Part shown: piece after piece, positions 1 through 12,229 of the stretch
Position numbering within the stretch: the first letter of the stretch is position 1
Layout: each line of letters begins with the position of its first letter
Assembly (NCBI RefSeq): GCF_020497125.1
Contig: NC_059073.1
Coordinates: 17,319,225 to 17,383,224, forward strand
DNA from: Mauremys mutica
Lineage: Eukaryota; Chordata; Testudines; Geoemydidae
Direction: 5' to 3'
DNA length: 64,000 bases
Program-made: the position numbers and the translations under genes
Notes under the pieces: generated by a model
The model's input: only the letters and a program-made list of their open reading frames with translations
What the model was told of the DNA's origin: nothing
Database searches by the model: none

Positions 1-1604
1 CAGTTTGAAGACTTCTCAGAAAGCTGAAATTATTACTTCTCTTAAGGGGAAGATTTTTAAATGAAAGATTTTTAAAGATTTTTAAAGATTTGCACAAATG
101 GCAAATAGATACCCAACTTCCATTTGTGCCTTTGCAAATTTTCCCTCTTAATAAGGAGTCTGATTTATTTAATAGCCATATTTTTGCTTGACTCTTTGTA
201 AATGTAATTAAGTCGTTAAATGAATCCTCTCCATTCAGAATTAACTCTTATAAAATATAGTAGTTCTCTGCAATTATAGCCCAAAATACTACAATCACAT
301 TAACGTAAGCTGAACTGTTTTGGACCGTTACAGTAGGACACTGAATTATATTTTGTAAGGTTGTGAGGCAGTTAAACCACCTTAAAAGAAAGTCTCTGGG
401 TGAAAGAATATTTAACAAAGTTACTGATGGAATGCTAAATACAAAACCAATACACAACTACTAAATCTTGAGATATTCACTGGCACATTGCTATTGTATT
501 CCACCGACATTGACATTCAGTTTGCAGTTTTCTGCAGGCACTGAGATATAATTTAAGCTGGCGAATCAAAACTGTCCGTTTGGGACCCTAGAGATGGGGA
601 AAAACTTGATTTTTTTAAAAACAGGTTTGTTTGTTTGTTTGTTTGTTTGTTTGTTTTCCTCCTTCCAACAACTTCTGTGTGACAGGAACATCAAAAGTTG
701 CACTTAGTCATCCTGTTGGATCAATTGAAGATCAGAATTCGAGCATTATGTTCAATTGGATGAGATGTCGCTCACACTACCGCTCTCATATTTATTCCAT
801 TTACATATGCTGGCCTGTCAGCTGGTGGGTGAGACCAATATGGTGAATCTTCCACATGCTGGGACTTCTCCTCTCCATGGCCCAGTTCTCCTTGATCACA
901 TGCACTGCAGAGAGAGAGAGAGGGAGGAACCCATGGGCTAAAGCCCATCCTGGAAAAGAGCTATGGGTTTGCCTGCTCCTCAGTACCCTTCCCAATCACT
1001 ATGCAATTGCTGCCCTCGGTTCCCCCTTTATCCAGCCTGAGTTCTGCATTTGGGTAGGGAAGAGGAAATAAAAGCACATAAAACAGGGACAACAGTGACT
1101 GGGCTGGGAGTTTTACCTCTCCCCCCACCTCCCACTCCCCAGGGCAATGCATCTGTACATTCTTTGATTTCAAACACTACCGATGATTTGCACTGAGGCA
1201 CCATTGCTGAGATCCAAATAAAAAAAATTAAAATACATTTCTAATAACAGCTTACCGAAAGGATTTGAAAAGTTGACTAGATCTGCCAAATTTTTTTATA
1301 TGGGAAGTTTTGGGACTCAAAAATGGCCTGTTCTCCAAAAGTGAAAAACTGCACCAAAACCAGCTGGCATTGTCAAAACGTTTAATTTTTCACCTTTATC
1401 CAAATTGTGTATCAAAACACAGAGCCTGTTTTACCTGTGTACCCAAACTCTTTTTTTCTGACAAACAAAATATTTCTGTTAAAGAAATTCAGAAAACACA
1501 AACAGGGTGAGTTTTGTATTTGCTTTCTGGCTTTTGGGCCCTTAGGGTAGAGTTGGGTCAAATTTTCAAGCTTTCCTCCACAACTAGGAGAGTGAGGAAA
1601 AAAC
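1..1604. other. Non-coding DNA, no gene recognised
   Basis: No exon, RNA gene or transposon is recognised here. There is a short AT-rich imperfect tandem at about 61-92 built on AAAGATTTTT. The tract at about 1250-1500 is rich in AAAA/TTTC runs and may be an eroded copy of the AT-rich family seen at 14.1 and 57.4 kb. Open frames are short, overlap on both strands and have no recognisable protein. Confidence 0.5.
625..656. repeat. (GTTT)n microsatellite
   Basis: About eight tandem copies of GTTT/TTTG, directly visible. The A-rich complement (AAAC)n is often the tail of a retroposon, but no element body is recognised next to it. Confidence 0.95.
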
Positions 1605-1690
1605 TTAGGAGCAAATCCTCAGCTGGTGTAAATTGTCATAGCTCTAATGGAGTCAGTGGAGCTTTGACCATTTACAGCAGTTGTGACTCT
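1605..1690. repeat. Ancient amniote hairpin-type repeat
   Basis: The phrase TCCTCAGCTGGTGTAAATTG is followed by a partly complementary arm (GAGCTTTGACCATTTACAGC), so the segment folds on itself. A related sequence is at 5.2 kb. I recognise this as an old dispersed hairpin repeat common in bird, crocodile and turtle DNA, but I cannot give a database name. Confidence 0.5.
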
Positions 1691-2403
1691 GAAAAACTGC
1701 TTCTCCTGTAAGCGGAGGACTCCGGGGGCTGGGACTTTACAGAAAAATACCAGCGAGAGTGGTGAAACTTGCAATAACATCACGGGAACTGGCAACACTG
1801 AAAGTTCAACGTGCTTCACACATATTATCTGTTAGATGGATATTTCAGGATAAAATTTCTGCTTTCCCATGGGCAGCAGGATCAGCAACATTAAGCAGTT
1901 AATATTTCAAAGTGATACAAAATGCAGCTGGTACAGTAAAATCTACAGAGCTTTCTAGTGGAGGCCACCTCAGGATACAATACCGAATTAATTCACCTAA
2001 CCTTTGCTTTGCATTAGCTGTAAGACACGCTTTCCAGCAAACTTCTCCACTTCTCAGCTATGTTAATAATAACTAACTTGCTGGCTATTCCAACAGCCAA
2101 AGCAAATACAGAAGAGAAATATTACAGGTCAGCTGAAATGTGTTCCTTGCTGGAGCTCCCACTTTGTTGTTGTAGCTTTATAAAGATAAAGAATTTTTGA
2201 TCAGTGGAATATAGCAGAGCTGGGTAGTGTCTTAATACTGTTGTTTTTCTCTTTTATGGCCTGCTGAGATATAAGTGATTGAAAAACTACTCCATTAAAA
2301 CCAGCAACTGCAGCTCCACCCCACCAAACAACAACCCAAAAAGCATTGTAACTTTTTTCTGTCCTGCTGGAGGAGAATTAGTTCAGTTCTGCTTCCCTGA
2401 AAC
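1691..2403. other. Non-coding DNA, nothing recognised
   Basis: Ordinary AT-rich sequence without a recognisable repeat, exon or RNA gene. Confidence 0.4.
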
Positions 2404-2710
2404 ACATGGGATTGAATCCTGCCCTCCGTGAAGTCAATGACAAAACTTCTATTGACTTTAATGGGGCCAGGATTTCACTAATTGAGCTTCCCAGTTTGCA
2501 CAGCCCTGCTCCTAAAGTTGGCGTGAGAGTTGCAACGCACCCGCAGTCCTGTGGGAGTGGCCAGGAGCAGCAGCCCCTCAGAATCTCCGAAAATCAGGCC
2601 TTAAAGTTCTAGACTGAGACTTTTAAAGCCAGTTTGAACCCCAAATTCCCATGCATTTGAATGGGAATAGGATAGCCAGAGTCCCAGTTTGAAAAAATCT
2701 CAGCCCTACT
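2404..2710. repeat. Hairpin-type repeat fragments
   Basis: A segment with GTGAAGTCAATG near its start and TTGACTTTAATGG about 30 bases on forms a self-complementary unit. Beyond it, phrases such as GAAAATCAGGCC and CATTTGAATGGG resemble a second unit. Such 'CCATTGACTTCAATGG' hairpins are old dispersed repeats of sauropsid genomes. Borders are vague because the copy is diverged. Confidence 0.4.
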
Positions 2711-2984
2711 AAGGAGCTACAGAGATGGTAACATTTTTGCGCTAGTGCAAATTTATTAGCCATTTCATTCCAAGCCATATTGTGGCCCCTCAAAATGCGG
2801 TGGCTCATAAAATCGTAACTGTCCTGGCTAAGATGAGGGGCAGTCGTGTATGCTTCCTGCATATTTATGTTAAGAAAATGATATAATGTATACAAACATG
2901 CCACCTATTTTGATTGTTCCCTTTGCCTCCTCCCTTCACATGTTGCTTGCCTTGGACAAAAAGGAAAAAATATAAGCTGTGGTC

Positions 2985-3140
2985 AGGTCCTATGTCACTC
3001 TGGCCACGTCATTTCATCTGTTACTCTCTCCCTCCATGCGTCTGTTGCTCATTATTGCAGATTGTAAGCGTTTTGTGGGGGTAAGTACCGCACCCAACTC
3101 AGTAAGCCCTGGTGCTGATCCAGGTGCTGCTTCAATATGA
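2985..3140 (+). repeat. L3/MIR-like tail fragment
   Basis: The phrase AGATTGTAAGCGTTTTGTGG matches the common amniote pattern 'AGATTGTAAGCTCTTTGGGG...' that precedes the 3' end of an old LINE/SINE family. Fuller copies lie at 28.0-28.5 kb and 31.5 kb. The family name is inferred; the similarity between copies is visible. Confidence 0.45.
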
Positions 3141-5194
3141 ATCATAATGAGCCATCACTTTTGTAATTTTTTGGTGGTTGAAACTTGTGAATTTTTGAAA
3201 TGTCACGCGTTTAATTCAAACACTGACGGTTGCGGGAATGACATTTCAATTTTCGCTAATTATGATTCATTCCCGATGAAAACGGGTCCGCCTTTTCCTT
3301 CCCTTACTTCGAACAGAAAAAACAAACCCCTCCCAAAATGTAGTCAGTTGGATCAGATTTTGTGGCAGGTCTTTTGTGGCAGGAACTCAGGTTTTTCAGG
3401 CTCTGCCTGAGCTAAAACCTAATCTGGGAGCAAGGTCAGGCTGTTAGTGGAGAATCATCACTGCCATGATAATACTATGCATTTCCTCATGCTTCTTTTT
3501 GTGTTTTTAGATGAAGTTACTCTATTGCCATGCACTGAAATCATCTTAAGAGGTTATCAAGCATCTTCATTGTGGAAAAATTCATTGTTAAAATCAAGGG
3601 GCTTGTTTCTCTGGTCTGCTAAGTTCACCCTGCACCACTTGTGCTTAAAAATGTGCTACCTTGTCCAGTAGACCACCCTGCCTTCCTGTCCCAATCGCTA
3701 CAGTTATTCCATCATCAAAAGGCAGGTCTGGGCAGTTTCTCCTGTGAAGCTGCATTAGCACAGCATTCCTGGCAAAGATAAAATGTGTGCCGTCCCCGTT
3801 CCATTGCTCAGGTGATAACACAGCTGATTGTAGATCTTCATCTCCCTCCTTTCTGCTAGAGGCGGCACTAGTTTCACAGCAATAACTCAGCCACAGTGCA
3901 CACTCCATGACTACCCTATGCCATGCTTTTTCTGTAATTCAAATCCATCACTCAACATGTCCATGGAGCAGTTTGCTGCTCTAGCTACTGCAGGAGCAGG
4001 TGAGTCACGGGTGGGATGAAGGACACTTGGCCCCAGGAGACTGCTGTGCTAGCTTATCATTTGACAACAGATGTAGATACTCACTGTGCAAGAATACTTG
4101 ATCATGCATGTTTGTGAGTCATAGGGTTACAGACCTGTGCAAGAAAGTGCATGCTTTAGATGGACCTACAGAAGCAATTTTGTAGCCATATGCTGGCACT
4201 GGTGGTCCTCAGTGTCAAGCATGGAGCTGTGGTGGCAACTGGATTTTTAGAACTGTGTCTGTGTGGGAGGCAGCTGTATATGCATATAAATCAGCATCAC
4301 TCTCTCGTCTTCCCTAACACAAATTGTAGTATGAAATTGAGCTATTTCATGCTAATATTGGCATGATGCATACGCTTCAGCTCCCACTTGTGAACAGATC
4401 CTATCACCTGGCTCTCTCCAGTGTCAGTCCTGGCCTGTGTGTGCTGTTCCAGAATCAAATAGATTCCATGTTGGTCAAATAGTACAATATCATCCAATGA
4501 GACTGCTGTCTTTGCAGAGGATGTGATATCTCCTCCTTATTCCAGGCAAGAGATTAGACATGTGAAGTACCTTGTTCTCCTGGAGGTGAACATGTAACTT
4601 GAATACAAAATCCCGGGCTTGGAACCTAAAAGCCAATATTGTCACAGAGAGAGAGATTTATTTTAGTTTTTAAATGCAGCCCACTTAAACAAGTCAAGAC
4701 TCTGTACCAGCTGACTTTCTTTTTCTTTCCTTTTTGCTGGAGTTGGCACATTGTTGGCATAAACCACAAGCTTGGCTTTGAGGAGCTCCACAGAAATTGA
4801 CATTTTCACACCCCAGAGTTAAGCTAATATTCCATTTCCTTTACAGCTTATGAATTTATTCATGCAGATCCAGATGTCTGTCCCCAGATGTAAATTTCCA
4901 GACCTGAAGTCTATGTAATTTCCTGTAGATATCAGACCAGGAGGTAGGCATGCTTAAAAAACCAAGACTGCCTTCCAAAACATCCATCACAATGACTTCT
5001 CCCTCAGGACTTTGGGAGCTTAGTCAGTGCTCTCAGAATATTCATACAGCAGAGATGGGCAATAAAGCTCATACTTTATGCATCATGCTACTGAGTGTCA
5101 GAACCTTGATTTGAAGCTCTCAGAAACATGAGACATGTCCTATCTATAGCCAAACAAATGGGCTGAGGCCAAATTGGAAATGTGAAGGTCTGGT
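3141..5194. other. Non-coding DNA, nothing recognised
   Basis: No recognisable gene or repeat with defined ends. Small open frames on both strands are short and lack recognisable domains. The tract 3140-3330 is richer in CpG than its surroundings but has no promoter structure I can defend. Confidence 0.4.
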
Positions 5195-5290
5195 TGTAGG
5201 GCCAGATCCTCAGCTACTGTAAAGCAATGTAGCTCCACTGAGGTCTGCAGAGCTATGCTGATATACAAAAGCTGAGAATCCATTCCCATT
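5195..5290. repeat. Ancient amniote hairpin-type repeat, second copy
   Basis: GCCAGATCCTCAGCTACTGT followed by TGTAGCTCCACTGAG and GAGCTATGCTGATATAC gives the same foldback pattern as the copy at 1605-1690. It is diverged, with no target duplication visible. Confidence 0.45.
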
Positions 5291-7400
5291 ATATTTTTGG
5301 ACTTCAATGTTTGGTAACATAACTTTGTAATAATGATTAAAGATTAAAGTGTGGTTAAGATACATGTATCTAGGGGCAGTTATTTATGACTATTTACATG
5401 AGATGATGCTCTGGCCCCAGTCTGTAAAACAAGCTTTTACAACTGTTAGCTTTGCATAGCCAATATAGCTAGTGAAGAGTAAGTGGGATTCAACCTGTCT
5501 CTCGTGTCATCAGTAAAATGACCATCTACATATGTACTGCAAAATTATTATTTCTGGCAATGAGGTAAGAAGCAGAAAACTCTGCTTAATCTTCAGATCC
5601 CAAGGTGGAATTTGCAGGGCTGACATTTTAAAAAAGGCAGGTTTTGCCTTGTAAACTGAGCACCTTTGACGTGCAGGTAGTGAGTGCACATAAATTAATT
5701 CTATAAACCCAACACTGACATTCTTACAGAGCAAAAGCAGAATAGTCTCCCAGGGGAAGAGATGAACATCCCAACACTTGAAACATTTAAAACGAAGCAG
5801 GGCAAAGCACACAAGGAAGTAGTGTAGAGATCAATCTTCCCTCTGCAAAAAATGCACTAGATATCTAGCAGGTCTTTTCCCTCTCTAGTTTCTAGGATAT
5901 AACTATTTTTAACTGCACTCAAAGGAGTGTGCATCTGTAGCCAGTAAAGGTGCATGTTTATGTAGAACAGATTGTGGTTATAAAATAAATAGACTCTCTG
6001 ATGTCCCTTATATCCCTGTACTTGCTCTGTTTCATTTTCGTATATTAAAAAATGGTAACCACTAAGCAAGCCGTTACCGGTTTGACAATTATGAATTAGT
6101 CAAACACACGGCCACAGCAAAAACCACGGCTGTCTCTCAGACAGCAAGGTGTCTTAGCCACAAATGTAGCCTAATGTTCCGAGCTGCAGCTGGACTTTTC
6201 TGCTGGCTTAGTAGTCAGGTGGTCTGTTGTTTTGGTTTGTTTGCTTGTTATGAAATAGTTCCTCTAAGGAGGGAAAAAAACCTTCTCTTTGCTGCATCCT
6301 TTGAAAAGACATAACATTTGCTACAGGCTATCAGTGCAATCAGAGCTTTAGTCTCTCCTGTGGACAGTCACGAAAATAGTTCCTGACACAGGGAACATTA
6401 AGAAAGCTCATTCGGAGTATAACAGGGCACAGCCTGAATCAAACAGAGAGCTTCAGTGCTGTCCCAGTTAAACTCCTGTCTGCTCCCAAAAAGAACAGAG
6501 AGATGCCATCGATATTTTTCTGAATGCAAATGGGAAAGTGGAGGTGGCTGCATCAACTTCTCCAAAAGAAAAGCTAAATAAAATCCCCTACCAATGCCCC
6601 AAAAGCTGCCCCTTCACTGCAAAACTCAAACCGCCTCCATTAACTCGGAGGAGAGTGAAAAATAAAACCTGCATCTGGAGCAGCCCCTGTGGGTTTGACC
6701 CACTTAAAGACTAAAACCTGGATCCTATCCGTCTAGTCATATATTATCTAGTCTAATCTATCTATGCGTGTGTACTGCAGCCAAGGCTGTAGTGTCTGCT
6801 TCCACTTCTGCGGGGAGAGGTTGCTAACACCCTGTGAGCTCTGCTTGAGGCAGACACAGCTAGCTGGCAGACACACCGCTCCTGCCCTCAGATCTGGGTT
6901 TTCAGGAGACCCACTTTTAAAAACACACATGCAAAAAGTGATCAAGAGGGAAGTTGCCCCTTGCACTTCATTTTCCTACGGGGTGTAAGGTGAGAGAGGA
7001 GCCTCATGCCTTGCGGGTAGTGTAGGTGGGGGTGGGGATACAGGAAGAAAGGTGCTGAAATCTGCCATCCTCCTGCAAAGGTGAGGAGAGGGAGGAAATG
7101 GATGCCCCTGACTCCTTCAGGGGAAAGAGAAGGAGGAGAAATCCCTGGTGCAGAGCAGGGTGGTGCACCTTGTCCCCCATGGGATGCATTGTCTGCTGTA
7201 GATTGAGAGAAAGAGGGATAAAAAAGCACAGTGACGTTGCTGAGTAGGGTGCAGGACACTTGCTGTCCCTGGAGATGTCAGAGGGGTAACCCACCGCTGG
7301 ATTTACTCCCACGAAGACAAAAGCAGGTAGTGAAGAGCAGTGCCTAAGATGGTCTGAAAAAACAGGAGTTCTATCATTTTCTACATAACTGAAAGCAACA
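5291..7400. other. Non-coding DNA, nothing recognised
   Basis: Unique-looking sequence. Several 60-105-codon open frames occur around 6.7-7.3 kb, but they overlap on opposite strands, have biased composition and no domain. No splice-framed exon could be defended. Confidence 0.4.
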
Positions 7401-7752
7401 TCACACCCACCTGCACCCTCCGACTCTCCACTCCCATCAATTCTGGATCATCACCCATTCTGCCCACCACCCGCTTCACCTCTGCTATTCCTGCAGCTCC
7501 TGCAGTTCTTCAGCGCACACCTCCCGGCCTGGAGGGCTGCAGCAGGGTCCTCCCACCCCCTTCCAGGCTGGGAGGCAGCTCCAGGGCCTCTGCACCCCCC
7601 TTCTGCCCCTCCCCAGCCTGGATGCTCCAAGGGAGGAGTAGGGAGGAGCAGAGGAGCTGTCCCATTGCTCACAGGAGGGGAGGGGAGAGGTATCACAATA
7701 CTGTCAGCTCCCAAGGGGCGAGGGAGACATCCCTGCCAGCTTCTTGCAGCAG

Positions 7753-7811
7753 CTCTGATTGGCTACACTTTCGCTGGAGGCAGGGCAGTGGGGGAAAGCA
7801 GCCAATCAGAG
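7753..7811. promoter_or_regulatory. Facing CCAAT boxes in a 12-bp inverted repeat
   Basis: CTCTGATTGGCT at 7753-7764 is the exact reverse complement of AGCCAATCAGAG at 7800-7811. Each arm holds a consensus CCAAT box (NF-Y type). The pair lies in a GC-rich patch (about 7420-7860). No TATA box, CpG island or transcript start is evident, so this may be promoter-like debris of a repeat. Confidence 0.35.
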
Positions 7812-7894
7812 GGAGATTTTCCCCCAAACAGGGCTGACATGCTCAACCCCCAGCGACCCAGCTCAAGATATTAATATTTATTAGCTAGGTGTGT

Positions 7895-8250
7895 AAGTCA
7901 CTGTAACCCGGAGCCAGGGGCACCAGAACAGGGGCAGCCAGGGGGCCACCCCCCCCCCCACTGTTTACTGGCTGCAAGGGCGAGCAACGAGGACGGGGTG
8001 GAGAGAAGCAAGGGGGGTCGGGTCTTGGGGGGGAGAGGCGGTGTGGGAGTGGAGCCTCATGGGGAGGGGAAGTGCAAGGGCAGGGGCTTGGGGAGAAGGG
8101 GCAGTGGAGGGGGAAGGGGCAGCGTGGGGGGGGGCATGGCCACGGTTTGGGCACTGGTGGCCCCTCATTTTTAGGGGCCTTCTTCCACTCCTGCCCGGAG
8201 CACTTGAAGCATTGGTGAGGATGCAGCACCTCTTCGGGATGATGCATCCT
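7895..8250. repeat. GC-rich, G-skewed probable repeat
   Basis: A GC-rich block with long G runs on the plus strand and a run of C near 7950. Its composition resembles the defined GC-rich hAT-type element at 25.88-26.22 kb, but I could not find matching termini or a target duplication. The open frames in it reflect composition only. Confidence 0.3.
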
Positions 8251-9279
8251 AGGGCCTGGGGCAGCTTTTGCAGAGTAGGAAGGTTTGAATTAGCATCCTG
8301 ACTTTTGGGCATGTATTTGAACTAAATCAGACTTCTGGACCTGCTGAGGTTTGTCCATCCCTGGTTTCTGTAGGTGCCGGGGGTTAAGGTTTTGTCAATC
8401 CTTTTTAAAATCTGGTTCTGTGAGGTTGCTGGTATTGCATAGGAAAGAGATTGTCATTTCAGTATGTGCGTCAAAGTGAGGAGAGGAAATTTGGTAACGA
8501 AACAATATTCCATATTCCTAGTTAGACCAACACTACAAACTAAAACACAACCCCAGTTTTGCAAAGTAGATTCACTGAGGTGTGGCTTCAGTTTGAGTTG
8601 CCATCCCTTAGTATTTTGGCGGCTTGCGTGAAATGAATTGGTGTTCTCTGTGAACAGGTGCTGTGCCATGAAAACCCCCATCAAACATAGCTCTGAGTTG
8701 GTCTGGGTAAAGCAACTAGAACAACCAGTAGCCCAGAGAGAGAGGCCATAAAATGTATGGGTGTTTAACTGTTTCTTTTTCCACTCTCACCCTTCGAGAT
8801 TAAGGCACATTAGTGTGGCGACCAAGTTCCCTGCGAACTTCAATCTTTGGTTCTGTGGATAACAAGAGAATTCAGAGCTGCCAATCTGGCACCATTCACC
8901 AGCACTAAATTCACTTTAAATGTGTATCCTTTTTTTATATATATATAAAACCAAGGAAAACGGCAATGGAACCTCATACCTAATGCAGAGTTATCACCAA
9001 ATTTGCTGTTCTACTTACTGCAAAATCTCCCTTTTATGGGAGAGTGTTAAAGCTGAACTCTCACTGAACCGCTTGCCTTTTGTATATTTAGTGTATTAGG
9101 AACCCTTTCTACATTTCTGCACTTTTGTTTTATAGAAGTAATCAAACAAAGCAGTTGTAAAAAGACATTTCCTGTAGCACACCCCCAGAAAGCCATTCAA
9201 ATGAGGGCTCCTCAGAGGACACACTCAATTGCTGAGGATCTATTCTACAGCAGCCATGAGCAAGCTGCTCAGTAGGATG
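8251..9279. other. Non-coding DNA, nothing recognised
   Basis: No gene or defined element. A short TATATATATATA tract lies at about 8936-8947. Confidence 0.4.
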
Positions 9280-9500
9280 GTAGCAGTATGGTCCAGCAGA
9301 GTGTGCCACAGATTGGCATTCAGGTGACTTATGTTCTATTCCTGGCTGTACCACTGAGGTGCTATGTGGCCAATGGCAAGTTATTTCACCTCTTTTTCCT
9401 CACCTAACCTTTATTTGTGTCTACCTGAATCATAAGTTTAGGGGCAGGGTGTGGTGTTCTTATTAAGGCAGGAAGACCTTGTATTTAACATTTATGTAAT
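9280..9500 (+). repeat. MIR-like SINE remnant
   Basis: Reads '...ATTCAGGTGACTTATGTTCT', 'TTCCTGGCTGTACCACTGAG' and then 'GGCAAGTTATTTCACCTC'. This is the typical order of a MIR-type core (gaacccaggtctcctg, ordinary-bases stretch, gcaagtcacttcacctct). Diverged, with no target duplication visible. Confidence 0.5.
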
Positions 9501-10528
9501 GTTTAAATAAAAATAATTTAACTCTAACCCAACACCAACCAGACCCTGGTACTGGCTGCAGCCTACAACCATCCCTGTAGTCCAGTGTCCAGCCTTCCAG
9601 AATGGAGGATGACCTTTGGTCACCTCTTCTTTATACAACAGCGACAGCTACTTTACACACAGGGACAATCTCCCACTGGGTTTATGCTGCATCTAGTGCA
9701 ATGAAGCCCCAAGCTCAGTTGAAGCCTCTGAGTGCTACCGTAATACAAATAACCAGAATTTTTCAATCAGTTTTTTCCTGTATTCTAGAGAATGGACTGA
9801 CTATTCATTAGCTCCAGTATGTACTTTATAAACAGCTACAAATTAAAACTGTTTTAAAATGCAGAATATTATTTGCTTACGTGCCGTTTTCATTGAGCAA
9901 ACAGAAATGCAGGGTAAGGATGAAAGGGAGCACTGTACACAGGCTGCATGAGAATGAGACCTAGCATCTAGTTATTACAGCAATAGTCTAGAAATACTTA
10001 AATATAACCTCACTTAACCTAAGGTGGCATCTGTCAAGATGAACCAAAGCACAACGCATGGGACAGATGCAGCCTAGGGAGTTGTATAATGTAGCATTGA
10101 GTTTAATCTTCAGTCTTAATCTTCGATATAGAGTGTAGCCCTCAAGGACTGTAGATTTCCACCCAGCATGTAAATACAATGCACAGGCTTAGTGCATCTG
10201 ATCATGTCTCCCTCTAGTGGTTGTCACCTGGCAGGAAAAGAACCTGATACTTACTCCCACTTAACAAGTTGTTCATTTAGGTCAAGTAGCTGTTTTCTGC
10301 TCTCATAGGGCTGCAGGTTCACCATTCTATTTCTACTAAGGAAAAAGATGTCCAGATATGTAAATACCACAGTGTTTTACACAGTCCTCTGTCTTGATCA
10401 GCTGGGCGCTCCTTAAATCAAGGCATATAGACTGCACTGTCAGGTAAGAAACTGTATGCTTTGCAGATCAGAGATGCTGGTAAACCAGGTGCCAGCTCTT
10501 GCTAAGGCTGCAGGCATCAGCTGAGCAC
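9501..10528. other. Non-coding DNA with a short L3-like tail
   Basis: At about 9712-9755 the phrase GTGCTACCGTAATACAAATA matches the terminal phrase of the L3-like family (compare 28.5 kb). The rest is unrecognised. Confidence 0.4.
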
Positions 10529-11501
10529 TGACAAATTCATAGCTGGAAACCAGCCCAGCCCACCTGTATCTTAGTATTGTTCAAGATAGGTATTAGAATT
10601 GTAAGATTTGTGTTTAGTGTTTAGACTCTATAAAATGCATGTATATTGCTGCATGCATTAATCTTACTTGTAATGTCTGTATCCCATGCTATAAGTTTTG
10701 CTTTATAACTTTAAAAATGCCTGCTATGAACTTGTGAGCTCAGGCAGGAGGAGCGGTTCCCTTGCTCATCAAGGAGGACTATCAGAACTAAATGGGCCAT
10801 TGTGAAACATCACAATACAGAGATTTCGCTAATTGCCCCTACACGGCTACATGCAGAAGGGCTTGTCCCATCCGTTTGAATTCAGGAAGAGGGAAATAAA
10901 GGTAGCTGACGTAAAGAATTTTCTTCTCTTTGCTGTTTGGACTATCACGGGGCTGGAGATAGGAAACAAAAGCAAAGGTCCCCAGGGTCTACCTGGGTTA
11001 TTTCTAAAAGACATTCAGTGCTGACAGATTACTACATCTCAGTCACCTTTTAGAACCATAGACTGTAACTCATTTGTGCGTATATGTTGTCTCCTTAAAC
11101 CTATGAAGAACTCTCATTCCTTTTTCCTAGTTAATAAATCCTTAGTTCGTTTACTATAGGATTGGCTATGATTGGCGTGAGATCTAAGGTACAAATTGAT
11201 CTGGGCTAAATGACTAGTCTCTTGGGACTTGGAGCAACCTGAATATTTTATGATCTTTAATGTAAGTGACCATTTATCACTAAGTCCATCTTGCCTAGAA
11301 GCAGGATAGACTGGAGTTCCCCAGGGGATGTCTGTGACTCCATGGTAATACTGTTAAAGTACTTCAAGAATTCACATTTGCTACTGGGTTGATGAAATCT
11401 TATTATAGAACATACAACAGTTTGGGGTTTCTTCCCTGCTTTTTGACAGTCTTCCCTGAGGGTGGCACTCATGGTCAAGAACCACTCCAGACAGCATGAC
11501 A
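10529..11501 (+). mobile_element. Solo LTR of an endogenous retrovirus-like element
   Basis: A 973-bp unit starting TGACAAATTC and ending CAGCATGACA, flanked by AGCAC (10524-10528) and ATCAC (11502-11506), a near-matching 5-bp duplication. It contains TATA-like TCTATAAAATG near 10627 and an AATAAA signal (TTAATAAATCC, about 11132). I recognise the body as a repeated turtle LTR. No internal retroviral sequence follows, so it is a solo LTR. Exact ends rest on the one-mismatch duplication. Confidence 0.65.
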
Positions 11502-11589
11502 ATCACGCTTGCACTCTGGGCCAAATCTTGGAACTACTGAAGCCAGCGGAAACAAGAATTGGCCTTGAACAAGTATTTACATCTATCAC

Positions 11590-11760
11590 AAAGTGGGCTG
11601 GCCCTTTAAAGGCGCACCAACGTTCAACCCATCCCCGCTCTAAATTCCAGCCCTTTAAAGATATGCATTCTGGGAGTTGTAGTTTCCTGGAAGGATCATG
11701 TGATTGTAGGCTACCGCAAAGTCAGACGGGGTAGACGGACAGTCTATAAGAGAGCTGCCT
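11590..11760 (+). promoter_or_regulatory. Promoter-like cluster: ZNF143/THAP11-type site and TATA
   Basis: GCATTCTGGGAGTTGTAGT at 11665-11683 is the reverse complement of the canonical ACTACAANTCCCAGAATGC element bound by ZNF143 (Staf) and THAP11. About 62 bp downstream CTATAAGAGA (about 11744-11753) is a plausible TATA box. Two CCCTTTAAA copies flank the site upstream. The motif is seen; that the segment is a promoter, perhaps of a retroelement LTR, is inferred. Confidence 0.45.
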
Positions 11761-12117
11761 GTGGCTTAGAGCAGCAAGGCATCCAGAAAGTTTGCTGGGA
11801 GATGATCTGGTAAGGCTCCGGTCAGCGGCATGCTATAACCCGTGGAAGAGCTGGAAGCAACAGCAGCAAGTCAGTGGCAACTCTGCAGTGACTGGGGATC
11901 TGAACTAAAGCCAAGAGTGGGTACTTTCCTGCTGGGAGCAGGGCCTGTGAAGGGCTAAGCTGAAGATGATTTTTGTGACCAGGAAGGAGACATTGAAGCA
12001 GGATACAGAAGGACCACAAGGGTGGTGAAAGCAGAGGAGGGAAATGACCTAGAGCAATAGAATAGCAGCATGGGGCTTGAGGCCTGGTGTGCACGTACGC
12101 TGCTATTTTTTAGACTG
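11761..12117. other. Sequence downstream of the promoter-like cluster
   Basis: GA- and AG-rich sequence without a domain-bearing frame. It could be the transcribed part of a gypsy-type LTR or leader, but no primer-binding site is seen. Confidence 0.3.
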
Positions 12118-12205
12118 TCAGCCCTTTGGGACAAGAATTGTCTCATCAGCACAATGAGGGTCCAGTCCAACTAGGGGGCTTGGGGCACTGCCATAATATA
12201 AATAA
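12118..12205 (+). repeat. L3-like 3' tail
   Basis: CAGCCCTTTGGGACAAGAAT followed by CACTGCCATAATATAAATAA matches the end of the copy at 28.4-28.5 kb ('CAGCTCTTTGGGATGGGGAC... TACCACAATACA'). It ends just before the CR1 copy. Confidence 0.5.
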
Positions 12206-12229
12206 TGGGTTCTACTTTATTTTTTTGTC

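Noticed and set aside
7885..8312. Proline-rich minus-strand frames
   Set aside because: Explained by a G-skewed, C-rich complement. No domain.
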